Positions 8,734-17,274 are shown, counted from the stretch's first letter. The stretch is 64,000 nt of DNA from Sphingomonas_B tabacisoli (GCF_042678385.1 NZ_JBHUDY010000002.1:62001-126000), one strand, 5' to 3'. The notes: a model not told the origin generated them from the letters alone. Program-made: numbers and translations.

Positions 8734-8797
8734 ATGCTGCAGTGCACAATATAAGAGCGGGCAGCAAAGTTCAAGAGGAAATTGTGCGGTGCACAAT
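8734..8797 (-). promoter_or_regulatory. Phasin promoter region with two PhaR-like operators
   Basis: A perfect palindrome ATTGTGC-GGT-GCACAAT lies at 8781-8797, and a second copy with one intact half (GCACAAT) and a 5/7 second half lies at 8734-8750. The shared core TGC(A/G)GTGCACAATATA recurs at 8738-8753 and 8785-8800. TGC-rich sites of this kind bind the PHA-responsive repressor PhaR in other alphaproteobacteria. A TTGAAC box (8769-8774) and TATATT (8748-8753), read on minus, lie between and on the sites, with a short 15-bp spacing. Confidence 0.55.
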
Positions 8798-8800
8798 ATA

Positions 8801-9035
8801 TCTTACGGATGGGCAAAAAGTTCCATATTCAAAACGGATTATCCCCCCGTTCGGTCTTGATGAAGTCGCCCTGCGGCTTCGGCGTCGGTTAGCACCTGTC
8901 CGCCGCTTTGCACAATCGCAACCTGTTTCCTTCCGCCACAGCCTTTTGGCGCCCGGCCTGAGCGTGCCTGTGCAGTGCCTCACTTCCTCCGCGCGATCGA
9001 TGCGCCGGCGAGGGCTGGACGCCGTTTCGCTTCCG
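8801..9035. other. Intergenic stretch without recognised gene
   Basis: Together with the operators this makes a 350-bp gap between the divergent phasin and monooxygenase genes. No open frame here has convincing codon use or a ribosome site. I see no tRNA, terminator or repeat in it. Confidence 0.5.
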
Positions 9036-9047
9036 GTTTACGTAAAC
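9036..9047. promoter_or_regulatory. 12-bp palindrome before the monooxygenase gene
   Basis: GTTTACGTAAAC is perfectly self-complementary and ends 16 nt before the ATG at 9064, next to the AGGAG ribosome site. It could be an operator. TTTACG-type palindromes are bound by MerR-family regulators of acyl-CoA catabolism in some proteobacteria; that link is tentative. Confidence 0.35.
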
Positions 9048-9063
9048 GTCAGGAGAGCTGGCG

Positions 9064-10563
9064 ATGACAAGCGAATCGGTGGACGTGCTGGTGGTGGGCG
9101 CCGGGATTTCCGGCATCGACGCGGGCTATCATCTGCAGACCTATTGCCCGGGCAAGAGCTACGCGATCCTGGAAGCGCGCGACGACCTCGGCGGCACCTG
9201 GGACCTGTTCCGCTATCCCGGCATCCGCTCCGATTCCGACATGCATACTTTGGGCTTTTCCTTCCGGCCCTGGAAGGAAGCCAAGGCGATCGCCGACGGG
9301 CCTTCGATCAAGAAGTACCTGCGCGACACCGCCCGCGACTACGGCATCGACAAGCACATCCGCTATCAACACCGGGTGACGGGCGCCGCCTGGGACTCGG
9401 AGACGGCGCGTTGGACCATTCACGCCGAGCGTGGGCCGGAGCGCGAGCCGGTGACCTTCTCGGCCAATTTCCTGTTCATGTGCAGCGGTTACTACCGTTA
9501 CGACGAAGGCTTCACCCCCCAGTTCGAGGGGCGGGAGAGCTTCGAGGGGCAGATCATCCATCCGCAGCATTGGCCGGAGGACCTCGCCTATAAGGGCAAG
9601 CGCGTGATCGTGATCGGATCGGGCGCCACCGCGGTGACCCTTATTCCCGAAATGGCGAAGGACGCCGCGCACGTGACGATGCTGCAGCGCTCGCCGACCT
9701 ACATGGTCTCGCGGCCGGCGGAGGACAAAGTCGCGAACGGCCTGCGCAAGGTGCTGCCGTCGAAGCTCGCCTATGGCCTCACGCGCTGGAAGAACGTGCT
9801 GTGGGGCATGTATTTCTACAACAAGACGCGGACCAATCCGCAGGGCGTAAACCAGTGGGTGCTCGACCGGGTGAAGGCCTTGCTGCCCGAGGGCTATGAC
9901 ATGGCCCATTTCACGCCCAGCTATAATGTCTGGGACCAGCGGTTGTGCCTGGTGCCCGACGATGATCTGTTCGAAGCGATCCGGCACGGCTCGGCCGACG
10001 TGGTGACGGGCCAGATCGAGCGCTTCACCGAAAAAGGCATCCTGCTGAAAGACGGGCGCGAATTGGCGGCCGACATCATCGTCACCGCCACCGGCCTGAA
10101 CGTCCAACTCTTGAGCGGCGCGTCGTTCAGCGTCGACGGCCAGCCCGTCGATCTCGCCAGGACGATGACCTACAAGGCGATGATGTTCGAGGGCGTGCCG
10201 AACCTCGCCACATCGTTCGGCTACACCAATGCGTCGTGGACGCTGAAGGCCGACCTGACCTGCATGTACGTCGCGCGGCTGCTCAATCACATGGAGCGGA
10301 CGGGCACGCAGATCGCGACGCCGGTGCTTGACGATCCGGAAGTCGAGGAGCAGCCCTGGCTGAGCTTCACGTCCGGCTATGTCCAGCGCGCGCTGGAGCA
10401 TCTGCCGAAGCAGGGATCGAAGCGGCCGTGGCGCGTGCACCAGAATTATGCGCTCGACATGCTCGATCTGAAATTCGGCAAGGTCGATGACGGCGCGATG
10501 ACGTTCCGCAAGGCAGGGACGCCCGCGCGCGCAGCGGCGCCGGAGCTGATCGCGGCGGAGTAA
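9064..10563 (+). CDS. Flavin-containing monooxygenase (Baeyer-Villiger-like)
   Basis: FAD- and NADPH-dependent monooxygenase, 499 aa. The FAD Rossmann motif GAGISG is at residues 12-17, followed by a family segment (GGTWDLFRYPGIRSDSD). The Baeyer-Villiger/FMO fingerprint is at 160-171 (FEGQIIHPQHWP, a relative of FxGxxxHTxxWP), and the NADPH motif GSGATA is at 185-190. An AGGAG site precedes the ATG. It probably oxidises ketones or soft nucleophiles, but the substrate is unknown. It stands alone between the phasin gene (divergent) and the heparinase-family gene (convergent, 1-bp gap). Confidence 0.85.
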   Translation: MTSESVDVLVVGAGISGIDAGYHLQTYCPGKSYAILEARDDLGGTWDLFRYPGIRSDSDMHTLGFSFRPWKEAKAIADGPSIKKYLRDTARDYGIDKHIRYQHRVTGAAWDSETARWTIHAERGPEREPVTFSANFLFMCSGYYRYDEGFTPQFEGRESFEGQIIHPQHWPEDLAYKGKRVIVIGSGATAVTLIPEMAKDAAHVTMLQRSPTYMVSRPAEDKVANGLRKVLPSKLAYGLTRWKNVLWGMYFYNKTRTNPQGVNQWVLDRVKALLPEGYDMAHFTPSYNVWDQRLCLVPDDDLFEAIRHGSADVVTGQIERFTEKGILLKDGRELAADIIVTATGLNVQLLSGASFSVDGQPVDLARTMTYKAMMFEGVPNLATSFGYTNASWTLKADLTCMYVARLLNHMERTGTQIATPVLDDPEVEEQPWLSFTSGYVQRALEHLPKQGSKRPWRVHQNYALDMLDLKFGKVDDGAMTFRKAGTPARAAAPELIAAE

Positions 10564-10564
10564 C

Positions 10565-12292
10565 CTAGCCGGCGCGCTTCAGCAGCCAGCTCACATTTGC
10601 GCCGCCGGGAGGAGATTCACCCGAGACGACAAGCTGCTGCGTCTCACGGATGCGGCCGGTGCCGTCCACCCACAGGCTTTCCTCGACGCCGAGCAGACCG
10701 CCCTTGCAGCGGAACTGCCAGAGCGGGCCGCCGTCGACCCTGAGCAGCGCGCCTTGGCTGTCGGCGGTAAGAGTGACTTCGACTTCGGGCGCCAGATGAA
10801 AGCGGATCGCGAACGGCGCGAGCTTCTTGCGGCGCCCGGCGGGGAGCAGCATGTCCTCGCCGGACAATTGCCGGCCATCGACGCTGAGCGCGAGCTGGCG
10901 GCGATGGGTGAGGCCGAAGCGGCGGGCATAGCCGTCATGGCTCGCCTCAAGCCGGCTGCCCGATTCGAGTTCCTGCCGGTCGATCTCGACCTCGATGACG
11001 CCGCGGCCGAGGCTGCCGTCCGGATGCACCGCGGTCGAGTTGGCGTCGGCGACGATCAAGGTCGAATGCGCGGCGGTGGCACGGAGCGCCTGGGCGAGCT
11101 GCGCCGGGATCGTCGCGCCGGCATGTCGCGCGCCGCCGCAGCTCACGATCAGCCGATGCGCTCCGTCCGACATTTCGAAAGCGAGGGTCGATGCGCAGCC
11201 ATCCCTCGCCGCACGCGAGGCTGGCGGGGGCGCGGCATCGACGCTGACCACCGTCGCCCCGCCGGCGAGCCGCTGATAGCCCCATTGCCGCGATTGACGC
11301 AGCGGGCGTGCGCGCACGCCCGAGGCGTCGATCGTGGCCGCGATCCGCGCCTGATCCAGCGGCAGGCCGCCTTGCCAGCTCGCAAGGCCGCCATCGCCGT
11401 GACAGACGCCGAGCAGGGCCGGGACGGCGCGGGCAAGCGTCGCCTCGACGACCGGCAGCAGAGGCTGGCGCCGCGAATCGTAGGCAGAGCGCAACAGGCT
11501 GAGCAGTCCGATCGCGTCCAACAGCGCAGTCGGCGAGCGGCAGATCAGCCCGCCGTCATCGGTGAAGGTTTGGCCCAGGGCTCGGGTCAGGCCGGCTTCG
11601 GCGAAGGCGCGGCGTGGATCGCCGCCCGGGATCAGCAGGCCGGCAACGATTAGCCCCGACCAGGCGGCGACTTTGCCCAGCCCTTCCGGCGCCTTGTCGG
11701 CGGCGCGGTCGAGATGGCGGGCGCCCCGCGCCAGCGTGTTCAGCACGGCCGAGCGATAGACGAGGTCGCGGCTCGACAGGATCAGCGGCGCATGCGCGGT
11801 CCAGTAGAGGATGCGCTTGCCCCACAGGTCGGCGCGCCAGGCGATGCCTTTCACATCCTCGGCATGCGCCTTCAGCCAGCGGCTCATGATCGCTTCGGCG
11901 ACCGGCGCGCCCTGCTGGCGGGTGCCGGCGGTCGAGAGATCGCGCAGCCAAGCGAAGCTTTGCAGATAGTCGATCAGGCCCGGCGAGCCCTGGAGGGTGC
12001 GGAAGTCGAGTTCGCGGATGCGGATGCGTTCGCCGCGCCAGCTGATCCAGCCCTGGAGGAGCGCCTGGCCCGCCTTGGGGTCGCCGACGATCGGGTCCTC
12101 GGGCGCGGCGAGCAGCTTCAACGGAAAGCGGCCGCGCAATCTCAGCGAGTGGAGCGGCGTGCGCCAGGTCAGGCGTTGCAGGCTTTCGCCGATCTTCTGG
12201 GCGAGCGAGACGCGGTCGGTGTCGACGCGGATGAGCCGCCTTCCGGGCTCGATGCCATCCGCTCCGGGATCGATCGGCTCGTGCTTCGTCAT
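10565..12292 (-). CDS. Heparinase II/III family protein
   Basis: A 575-aa protein with the layout of the heparinase II/III family: an all-helical toroid-like N-terminal part (residues about 40-300, with WISWRGERIRIREL and YWTAHAPLIL) and a beta-sandwich-like C-terminal part containing the repeated Gly-rich strands around SHDGYARRFGLTHRRQL. I see no signal peptide. Family members cleave acidic polysaccharides, but bacterial genomic copies like this one are often uncharacterised. Its ATG overlaps the rpe stop by 4 bp (ATGA), so it is cotranslated downstream of rpe and rsmB. Confidence 0.8.
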   Translation of the reverse strand: MTKHEPIDPGADGIEPGRRLIRVDTDRVSLAQKIGESLQRLTWRTPLHSLRLRGRFPLKLLAAPEDPIVGDPKAGQALLQGWISWRGERIRIRELDFRTLQGSPGLIDYLQSFAWLRDLSTAGTRQQGAPVAEAIMSRWLKAHAEDVKGIAWRADLWGKRILYWTAHAPLILSSRDLVYRSAVLNTLARGARHLDRAADKAPEGLGKVAAWSGLIVAGLLIPGGDPRRAFAEAGLTRALGQTFTDDGGLICRSPTALLDAIGLLSLLRSAYDSRRQPLLPVVEATLARAVPALLGVCHGDGGLASWQGGLPLDQARIAATIDASGVRARPLRQSRQWGYQRLAGGATVVSVDAAPPPASRAARDGCASTLAFEMSDGAHRLIVSCGGARHAGATIPAQLAQALRATAAHSTLIVADANSTAVHPDGSLGRGVIEVEIDRQELESGSRLEASHDGYARRFGLTHRRQLALSVDGRQLSGEDMLLPAGRRKKLAPFAIRFHLAPEVEVTLTADSQGALLRVDGGPLWQFRCKGGLLGVEESLWVDGTGRIRETQQLVVSGESPPGGANVSWLLKRAG

Positions 12293-12957
12293 GCCTCTCT
12301 CAACGCCCGAATGTTCGCCGCGTATGCCGATGGTCCGCCGCGGAACGTCGCTGTGCCAGCGACCAGCGCATCGGCCCCCGCTGCGATTGCGCGAGGCGCG
12401 GTCGCAACATCGATGCCGCCGTCCACTTCCAGGTCGATCGGCTTTCCAAGCTTGTCGATCTGCTTGCGGATCGCCTCGATCTTGCGGAGCTGGCTTTCGA
12501 TGAAGCTCTGCCCGCCAAAGCCCGGGTTGACGCTCATCACCAACACCAGGTCGATTTCCTCCAGCACATAATCGAGCATCTTGGCGGGCGTCGCCGGGTT
12601 GAGCGACACGCCGGCGCGCTTGCCGAGCGACTTGATGCGCTGGATCGTGCGGTGGAGGTGCGGGCCGGCCTCTGGGTGGACGGTGATCGTGTCCGCGCCG
12701 GCCTCGGCAAAGGCGTCGAGATAGGCGTCGATCGGCGAGATCATCAGATGCACGTCGAACGGCTTGGCCGTGTGCGGGCGGAGCGCCTTCACCACCATCG
12801 GCCCGATCGTGATGTTCGGCACGAAATGGCCGTCCATCACGTCGACATGGATCCAGTCGGCCCCGGCTTCGTCGATCGCCCGCACTTCCTCGCCTAGCCG
12901 CGCGAAATCGGCGCTCAGGATCGAAGGGGCAATGCGGACCGGCTGTTGCACGGACAC
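12289..12957 (-). CDS. rpe: Ribulose-phosphate 3-epimerase
   Basis: Interconverts ribulose-5-phosphate and xylulose-5-phosphate in the pentose phosphate pathway. The 222-aa TIM barrel carries the expected motifs: APSILSADFARLG at the N-terminus, the metal-binding segment HVDVMDGHFVPNITIGP, MSVNPGFGGQSF, and DGGI before the phosphate site. Translation starts at GTG (12957). The stop overlaps the start of the heparinase-family gene. Confidence 0.96.
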   Translation of the reverse strand: MSVQQPVRIAPSILSADFARLGEEVRAIDEAGADWIHVDVMDGHFVPNITIGPMVVKALRPHTAKPFDVHLMISPIDAYLDAFAEAGADTITVHPEAGPHLHRTIQRIKSLGKRAGVSLNPATPAKMLDYVLEEIDLVLVMSVNPGFGGQSFIESQLRKIEAIRKQIDKLGKPIDLEVDGGIDVATAPRAIAAGADALVAGTATFRGGPSAYAANIRALREA

Positions 12958-13018
12958 AAGCCCTAGTGGGTCACGAAGAGGGTTTGAAGCGTGGGCAACG
13001 GCTTATCCACCACAAAGT

Positions 13019-14272
13019 CTAGTGGTGCCTCCTCTTGAACCGCGCGACGAAGAATCCATCGAGCGCGCCCTTGTTGGCAAGCATGGTTGGCAGGATTCGG
13101 AGGTAGCCACCCGGGTTCGGCGTCACGCCGCCGGGCAATTGGTCCGGGCGAACCGGATCGAGGGGCAGGGGCGAGTGCTCCAGGTGCGCCTCGCCTTCGT
13201 CCGGTTCGAGCGAGCAGGTCGAGAAGACGAGCGTGCCGCCGGGCTTCAACCAGTCCGCGGCGCGGGCGAGCATCGCGCGCTGTAGCTCGGCCATTTCGGC
13301 GATCACCCGCGGGCGGACGCGGTGGAGGACGTCGGGGTGGCGGCGGAAGATGCCGGTGGCGCTGCACGGCGCGTCGAGCAGGATCGCGTCGACGGCGGCG
13401 GCCGGCTGCCACTGCATGACGTCGGCTTGGATGACGTCTGCCTCAAGGCGCGTGCGCTGGAGGTTCTCGCGCAGCCGTTCGAGGCGAGCGGCGGAGCTGT
13501 CCACCGCGGTCACGCGCCAATCGGCCGCGGCGAGCTGCAGCGTCTTACCGCCGGGCGCGGCGCAGAGGTCGAGCACGGTGCGGCCTTCGCCATCCCCGAG
13601 CAGCCGCGCGGGGATCGAGGCGGCGAGGTCCTGCACCCACCAGTCCCCTTCCGCAAAGCCAGGCAGCTCGGCGATCCCGCTCTGCGCCGGGATGCGGGCG
13701 TGGCGGGCGGCAAGGTGGTCGCCATCGAACCGCTCGGCGGCTTCGGCGGATTTAAAGCTGAGGTCGAGCGGCGGCGGGGCGGCGAGCGCCTGCCGGGCGG
13801 CGGCGATCATCTCGGGTCCCCAGCTTTCCAGCCAGCGCATCTCGACCCCGCGCGGCAGCGACGGCGGCGACGGCAGCGCCGCCTTGCGCCGCATCAGCGC
13901 GCCGAACACCCCGTGGACCAGCCGGCGCGGGCCGCCATCGACCAAAGGCAACACGGTGCTGATCGCGGCGTGCGGCGGGGTGCAGAGCGCCAGCGCCTGG
14001 ACCAGCGCGATGCGAAGCGCGAACCGCGCCTTGGCATCGGGGGGCAAGCGCTGCTGCGTCGCCGAATCGATCATTGCGTCGAGATCGGGCAGGCGGCGCA
14101 ACGTCTCGGCGGCAATGGCGTGGGCGAGGCCGCGGTCCTCGGGCTTGGCGAGATCGCGCGCGGCGGCGTCCAGCGCCGCCTCGAGCGGAAGGCCCCGGCG
14201 AAGCACGGCGTCGAGCAGGCGGAGCGCGGCGCGGCGGGCATCGACGCCAGTGGGTTCGGGGCGGGAGGTCAT
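13019..14272 (-). CDS. rsmB: RsmB/NOP-family 16S rRNA (cytosine-C5) methyltransferase
   Basis: SAM-dependent RNA m5C methyltransferase. The N-terminal third (about 1-130) is helical and NusB-like, as in RsmB. The catalytic domain has the SAM motif LDLCAAPGGKT, motif IV DAPCSATG and motif VI STCSLEPDEGE, giving both essential cysteines. The frame allows a TTG three codons earlier, but I chose the ATG at 14272 (417 aa). The symbol rests on domain layout; other m5C targets are possible. It is followed by rpe 61 bp downstream and is divergent from the DUF1674 gene. Confidence 0.88.
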   Translation of the reverse strand: MTSRPEPTGVDARRAALRLLDAVLRRGLPLEAALDAAARDLAKPEDRGLAHAIAAETLRRLPDLDAMIDSATQQRLPPDAKARFALRIALVQALALCTPPHAAISTVLPLVDGGPRRLVHGVFGALMRRKAALPSPPSLPRGVEMRWLESWGPEMIAAARQALAAPPPLDLSFKSAEAAERFDGDHLAARHARIPAQSGIAELPGFAEGDWWVQDLAASIPARLLGDGEGRTVLDLCAAPGGKTLQLAAADWRVTAVDSSAARLERLRENLQRTRLEADVIQADVMQWQPAAAVDAILLDAPCSATGIFRRHPDVLHRVRPRVIAEMAELQRAMLARAADWLKPGGTLVFSTCSLEPDEGEAHLEHSPLPLDPVRPDQLPGGVTPNPGGYLRILPTMLANKGALDGFFVARFKRRHH

Positions 14273-14328
14273 GCTTGTCAAGCGGCGCCTCTGCGCGCAT
14301 CAGCAGCCAAGCACAAGGAGCCTATCCG

Positions 14329-14487
14329 ATGGGCAAGCGCCCGGCGCATGTGAAGCCGCCCGAATACCTGAGCCCCAATCCGCCGGTGCCGAAACCCGAG
14401 CCGATGAAGCGCGAGGAAGACCCGCTCGGCCTCGATCCGACCCGCTATGGCGACTGGGAGCTGAAAGGCATCGCGGTCGACTTCTGA
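14329..14487 (+). CDS. DUF1674 protein (SDHAF4-like succinate dehydrogenase assembly factor)
   Basis: A 52-aa protein with AAGGAG 8 nt before the ATG. The C-terminal signature DPTRYGDWELKGIAVDF is the diagnostic DUF1674 motif, preceded by a Pro-rich segment. Mitochondrial relatives (SDHAF4) bind flavinylated SdhA during complex II assembly, so the same role is likely here. No sdh genes are in the window. Confidence 0.9.
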   Translation: MGKRPAHVKPPEYLSPNPPVPKPEPMKREEDPLGLDPTRYGDWELKGIAVDF

Positions 14488-14747
14488 CCGACGCGCGCCA
14501 CCGCTTAAGTTCACAAACATCCTGGGGTGAGGCGCCTTTTTCGTGAACTTTTGCGGGATCGTCCTTTGATCGCAGATGCTTGGCGGAAAATAGGAAATGG
14601 CGCACCGTGGAGATTCTGCGACGGATGGTGATTGCCCGCTGAAAAGCGAGGCTACCTTAGGACGCGAATTAAGGAGAGGTTCGGTCATCCATCAGCATAT
14701 GCCCCACAAAGCCGGGTGTAGGACAGAGTTTCGCCTGCAATGGGTGG
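14488..14747. other. AT-richer intergenic stretch, no gene seen
   Basis: No convincing reading frame. An 8-bp inverted repeat AAGTTCAC/GTGAACTT (14507-14514 and 14543-14550) encloses AGGCGCCT followed by TTTTC, which could act as a weak terminator for the DUF1674 gene. Base composition is lower in GC than its surroundings. Confidence 0.5.
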
Positions 14748-15077
14748 TTAGCGGTCGCTCCGATAGTCAATGCCAGCGTGAATGTCGCGAAAGCGACGAA
14801 CAAGATTGAACGGGAGTAGGGTTAGCAAGGCCCAAGGCGGCAAAAGGAAGAGCGTGAAAACCGCTAAAGGACCGAAAAAGCCTACCCAGTCGAAACCTTC
14901 GCCGTCGAATGACGAGACGACACAGGCCCAACACACGATCATAACAGGCAGCCCGACCCACAGCGTCACCAGCGCGACACGAGTCCTGCCTCGCGGTAAC
15001 AGCCCGAGGCAGCTTGCAACGGTTGTTGCAACTACTGCCCAGACTGCAAGCGTCTGGAGGGAAATACCGTCCCACAT
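14748..15077 (-). CDS. Hypothetical small membrane protein
   Basis: A 109-aa reading frame with three hydrophobic stretches (about residues 7-26, 36-55 and 66-89) separated by short charged turns, ending in a basic tail (NLVRRFRDIHAGIDYRSDR). The frame stays open further upstream; the ATG at 15077 sits just before the first helix, but no clear ribosome site is visible. Local GC is below the window average, which suggests a recently gained or relaxed gene. I recognise no family; this is a moderate-confidence call. Confidence 0.45.
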   Translation of the reverse strand: MWDGISLQTLAVWAVVATTVASCLGLLPRGRTRVALVTLWVGLPVMIVCWACVVSSFDGEGFDWVGFFGPLAVFTLFLLPPWALLTLLPFNLVRRFRDIHAGIDYRSDR

Positions 15078-15145
15078 GCGCCGAGCGTAGAAATGACCCC
15101 GCATCACCGCAAGATCGCAATGTCCGCAATGGGTCATTGGGAGAC

Positions 15146-16120
15146 CTATCCCTCGGCCCTGATTGGCCGTGAGAGGAGCGCGCCGATCACCTCGTTCACG
15201 CCGGCGCGTCCCGCGAGCAACGTGCAGACCGCGTCGACCACCGGCATCTCCACGCCAATTTCGCGGGCCGCTTCCTGCAGCACCGGGGCGGTGAAAGCGC
15301 CTTCCGCCACCGACTTGCGGTCGGCCAGCAACTCGGAGGCGGCGCGGCCTTGGCCGATGCCGACGCCCAGCGAAAAATTGCGCGAGCTGGTCGAGGAGCA
15401 GGTGAGGACGAGATCGCCAAGGCCCGACAGGCCGGCGAGCGTCTCGGCGCGCGCGCCTTTGGCGAGGCCGAAGCGGGTCATCTCGGCGAAGCCGCGGCTG
15501 ATCAGCGCGGCGCGGGCGTTCTGGCCGAGGCCGCGCCCCTCGACGATGCCGCAGGCGATGGCGAGCACGTTCTTGACCGCGCCGCCAATCTCCGCGCCGA
15601 TGACATCGGTGGACAGATAGGGGCGGAAGAAGGGGCGGGCGATCTTTTCGGCGAGGCTGCGGCCGAGCGCTTCGTCCTCGCAGGCGAGGGTGACGGCGGT
15701 CGGCAGGCGCGCGGCGACTTCGTGCGCGAAAGTCGGGCCGGAAAGCACGGCGATGGGCGCGCGCGGCTGCACTTGCGCCGCGACTTCGGACATCAGCAGC
15801 CGCGTGCCGGCCTCGATGCCCTTGGCGCAGAGCAGCAGCGGGACGTCGGCGCGGGGCGCTTCGGACAGGACCGCGCGCAGATGCTGGGCGGGGGCGACCA
15901 CCAGCAGCATCTCGCATTCGGAAAGGTCGTCGAGTGTGCCCGTCGCGCGGATTGCCGGGCTGAGCGGCACGCCCGGCAGGAAGACGATATTTTCGTGGGC
16001 GCTGTTGATCGCGCCCGCGACTTCGGGCTCGCGGGCCCAGAGCAGCACGTCGTTACTCTCGGCCGCGACCTGGGCGAGTGCGGTGCCCCAGGCGCCGCCG
16101 CCGATGACGCCGATCGTCAT
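15146..16120 (-). CDS. gpsA: Glycerol-3-phosphate dehydrogenase [NAD(P)+]
   Basis: Reduces dihydroxyacetone phosphate to sn-glycerol-3-phosphate for phospholipid synthesis. The protein (324 aa) has the N-terminal nucleotide motif GGGAWGTALA, the conserved CAKGIE segment, and the C-terminal catalytic domain with KNVLAIACGIVEG (lysine of the active site) and GLGDLVLTCSS. The ATG overlaps the tsaD stop by 4 bp, so the gene is coupled to tsaD. Confidence 0.96.
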   Translation of the reverse strand: MTIGVIGGGAWGTALAQVAAESNDVLLWAREPEVAGAINSAHENIVFLPGVPLSPAIRATGTLDDLSECEMLLVVAPAQHLRAVLSEAPRADVPLLLCAKGIEAGTRLLMSEVAAQVQPRAPIAVLSGPTFAHEVAARLPTAVTLACEDEALGRSLAEKIARPFFRPYLSTDVIGAEIGGAVKNVLAIACGIVEGRGLGQNARAALISRGFAEMTRFGLAKGARAETLAGLSGLGDLVLTCSSTSSRNFSLGVGIGQGRAASELLADRKSVAEGAFTAPVLQEAAREIGVEMPVVDAVCTLLAGRAGVNEVIGALLSRPIRAEG

Positions 16121-17226
16121 GCCTTCACCCCTGCGCCGCGCGCCGGGGCGGCGCCCGGATCGAGCGGCCAGCGCGCGCGGGCCGGCGTGTCAAGCGCGTC
16201 CGTGAGGCCGGCGGCGAAGCGCTCGGCGCCCGCCCAGGCGATCATCGCCGCATTGTCGGTGCAGAGCCACAAGGGCGGGGCGACGAACGGCAGGCCATGC
16301 TCTGCCGCCAGCGCCTGAAGCGCGGATCGGATCGCGCCGTTCGCCGCGACGCCGCCGGCTACCACTAATGCCGTAACCCCATCCCGTTCGCTTCGAGCGA
16401 AGTCGAGAAGCGGGCTTGGCATGTCGTCCAAACGCGTTTCTCGACTGCGCTCGAAACGAACGGATTTTATGGCCCGGTCTGTTCGGTCCACCAGGCAGTC
16501 GACGACCGCTTGCTGGAAGGACGCGGCGATATCCTCGGCGCGCCACGTTCCTGCATCGCGGGCGCGGCCGACTGCGCTTTTCAGGCCGGCGAAGGAGAAA
16601 TGCGGGTCAGCCGTGCCGACCAGTGGACGGGGGAGCGGCACGACCTTGGGGTTGCCGTCTCGAGCGGCGCGCTCAACGGCGGGGCCGCCGGGGAAACCGA
16701 GGCCGAGCAGCTTGGCAGTCTTGTCGAAGGCCTCGCCCGCCGCGTCGTCGATCGTCGTCGCCAAGCGCCGGTAGCGGCCGACGCCTTCGACCAGCAGCAA
16801 TTGGCAATGGCCGCCGGAGACGAGCAGCAGCAGATAGGGGAAAGCGAGATCGGGCGCGGCGAGGCGGGGGCTGAGCGCGTGGCCCTCGAGATGGTTGACC
16901 GCGATTAGCGGCTTGTTCGCGGCCAGCGCCAGCGCCTTCGCCGTGACGAGGCCGACCATCACGCCGCCGATCAGGCCGGGGCCGGCGGTGGCGGCGATGG
17001 CGTCGACGTCGTCGAGCGTCTTGCCGGCGTCGGCGAGCGTGGCCTCGACGAGCGGCGTCAGCGCCTCGACATGGGCGCGGGCGGCGATTTCGGGCACGAC
17101 GCCGCCATAGGGCGTGTGCGCCGCTTCCTGTCCCAAGAGGCGGTGGGCGAGGATGTCGCGCCCGTCCGTCACCAGCGCGGCGGCGGTCTCGTCGCAGCTC
17201 GATTCGAGGCCGAGGATCAACGTCAT
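16117..17226 (-). CDS. tsaD: tRNA N6-adenosine threonylcarbamoyltransferase TsaD, with an in-frame repeat insertion
   Basis: Catalyses the last step of t6A37 formation in tRNAs that read ANN codons, with TsaB and TsaE. The metal-binding histidines H112 and H116 lie in NHLEGHALS, and further family motifs are VSGGHCQLL and FSFAGLKSAVGR. The true start is MTLILGLESSCDE at 17226; the longer open frame runs into an upstream repeat. At 369 aa it is longer than the usual 335-350. The excess is residues about 256-283, encoded by a palindromic repeat inserted between the helix ending DRAIKS and the core strand TALVVAGGVAANG. The frame is kept, so the protein is presumably functional. Confidence 0.95.
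   Translation of the reverse strand: MTLILGLESSCDETAAALVTDGRDILAHRLLGQEAAHTPYGGVVPEIAARAHVEALTPLVEATLADAGKTLDDVDAIAATAGPGLIGGVMVGLVTAKALALAANKPLIAVNHLEGHALSPRLAAPDLAFPYLLLLVSGGHCQLLLVEGVGRYRRLATTIDDAAGEAFDKTAKLLGLGFPGGPAVERAARDGNPKVVPLPRPLVGTADPHFSFAGLKSAVGRARDAGTWRAEDIAASFQQAVVDCLVDRTDRAIKSVRFERSRETRLDDMPSPLLDFARSERDGVTALVVAGGVAANGAIRSALQALAAEHGLPFVAPPLWLCTDNAAMIAWAGAERFAAGLTDALDTPARARWPLDPGAAPARGAGVKA
16384..16463. repeat. Palindromic repeat inside tsaD
   Basis: Two 29-nt arms (16384-16412 and 16435-16463) match as inverted repeats at 26 of 29 positions around a 22-nt loop. The core TCGAGCG-AGTCGAGAA is of a type common between genes in sphingomonads. Here it lies within coding sequence and adds about 27 codons without breaking the frame. 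Confidence 0.85.
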
Positions 17227-17274
17227 TGCGGGCGCTGTAGCGTCGAATCCGCGCGAGCGGAAATGTCGCTTTGA

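Noticed and set aside
9049..10440. 463-codon minus-strand open frame opposite the flavin monooxygenase
   Set aside because: Low-complexity Arg/His/Gly-rich translation with no motif, while the plus strand has a complete FMO with ribosome site and cofactor motifs.
14597..14809. 70-codon plus-strand frame in the gap before the small membrane protein
   Set aside because: No ribosome site, mixed codon use and Cys/Arg/Ser-rich translation; not supported as a gene.
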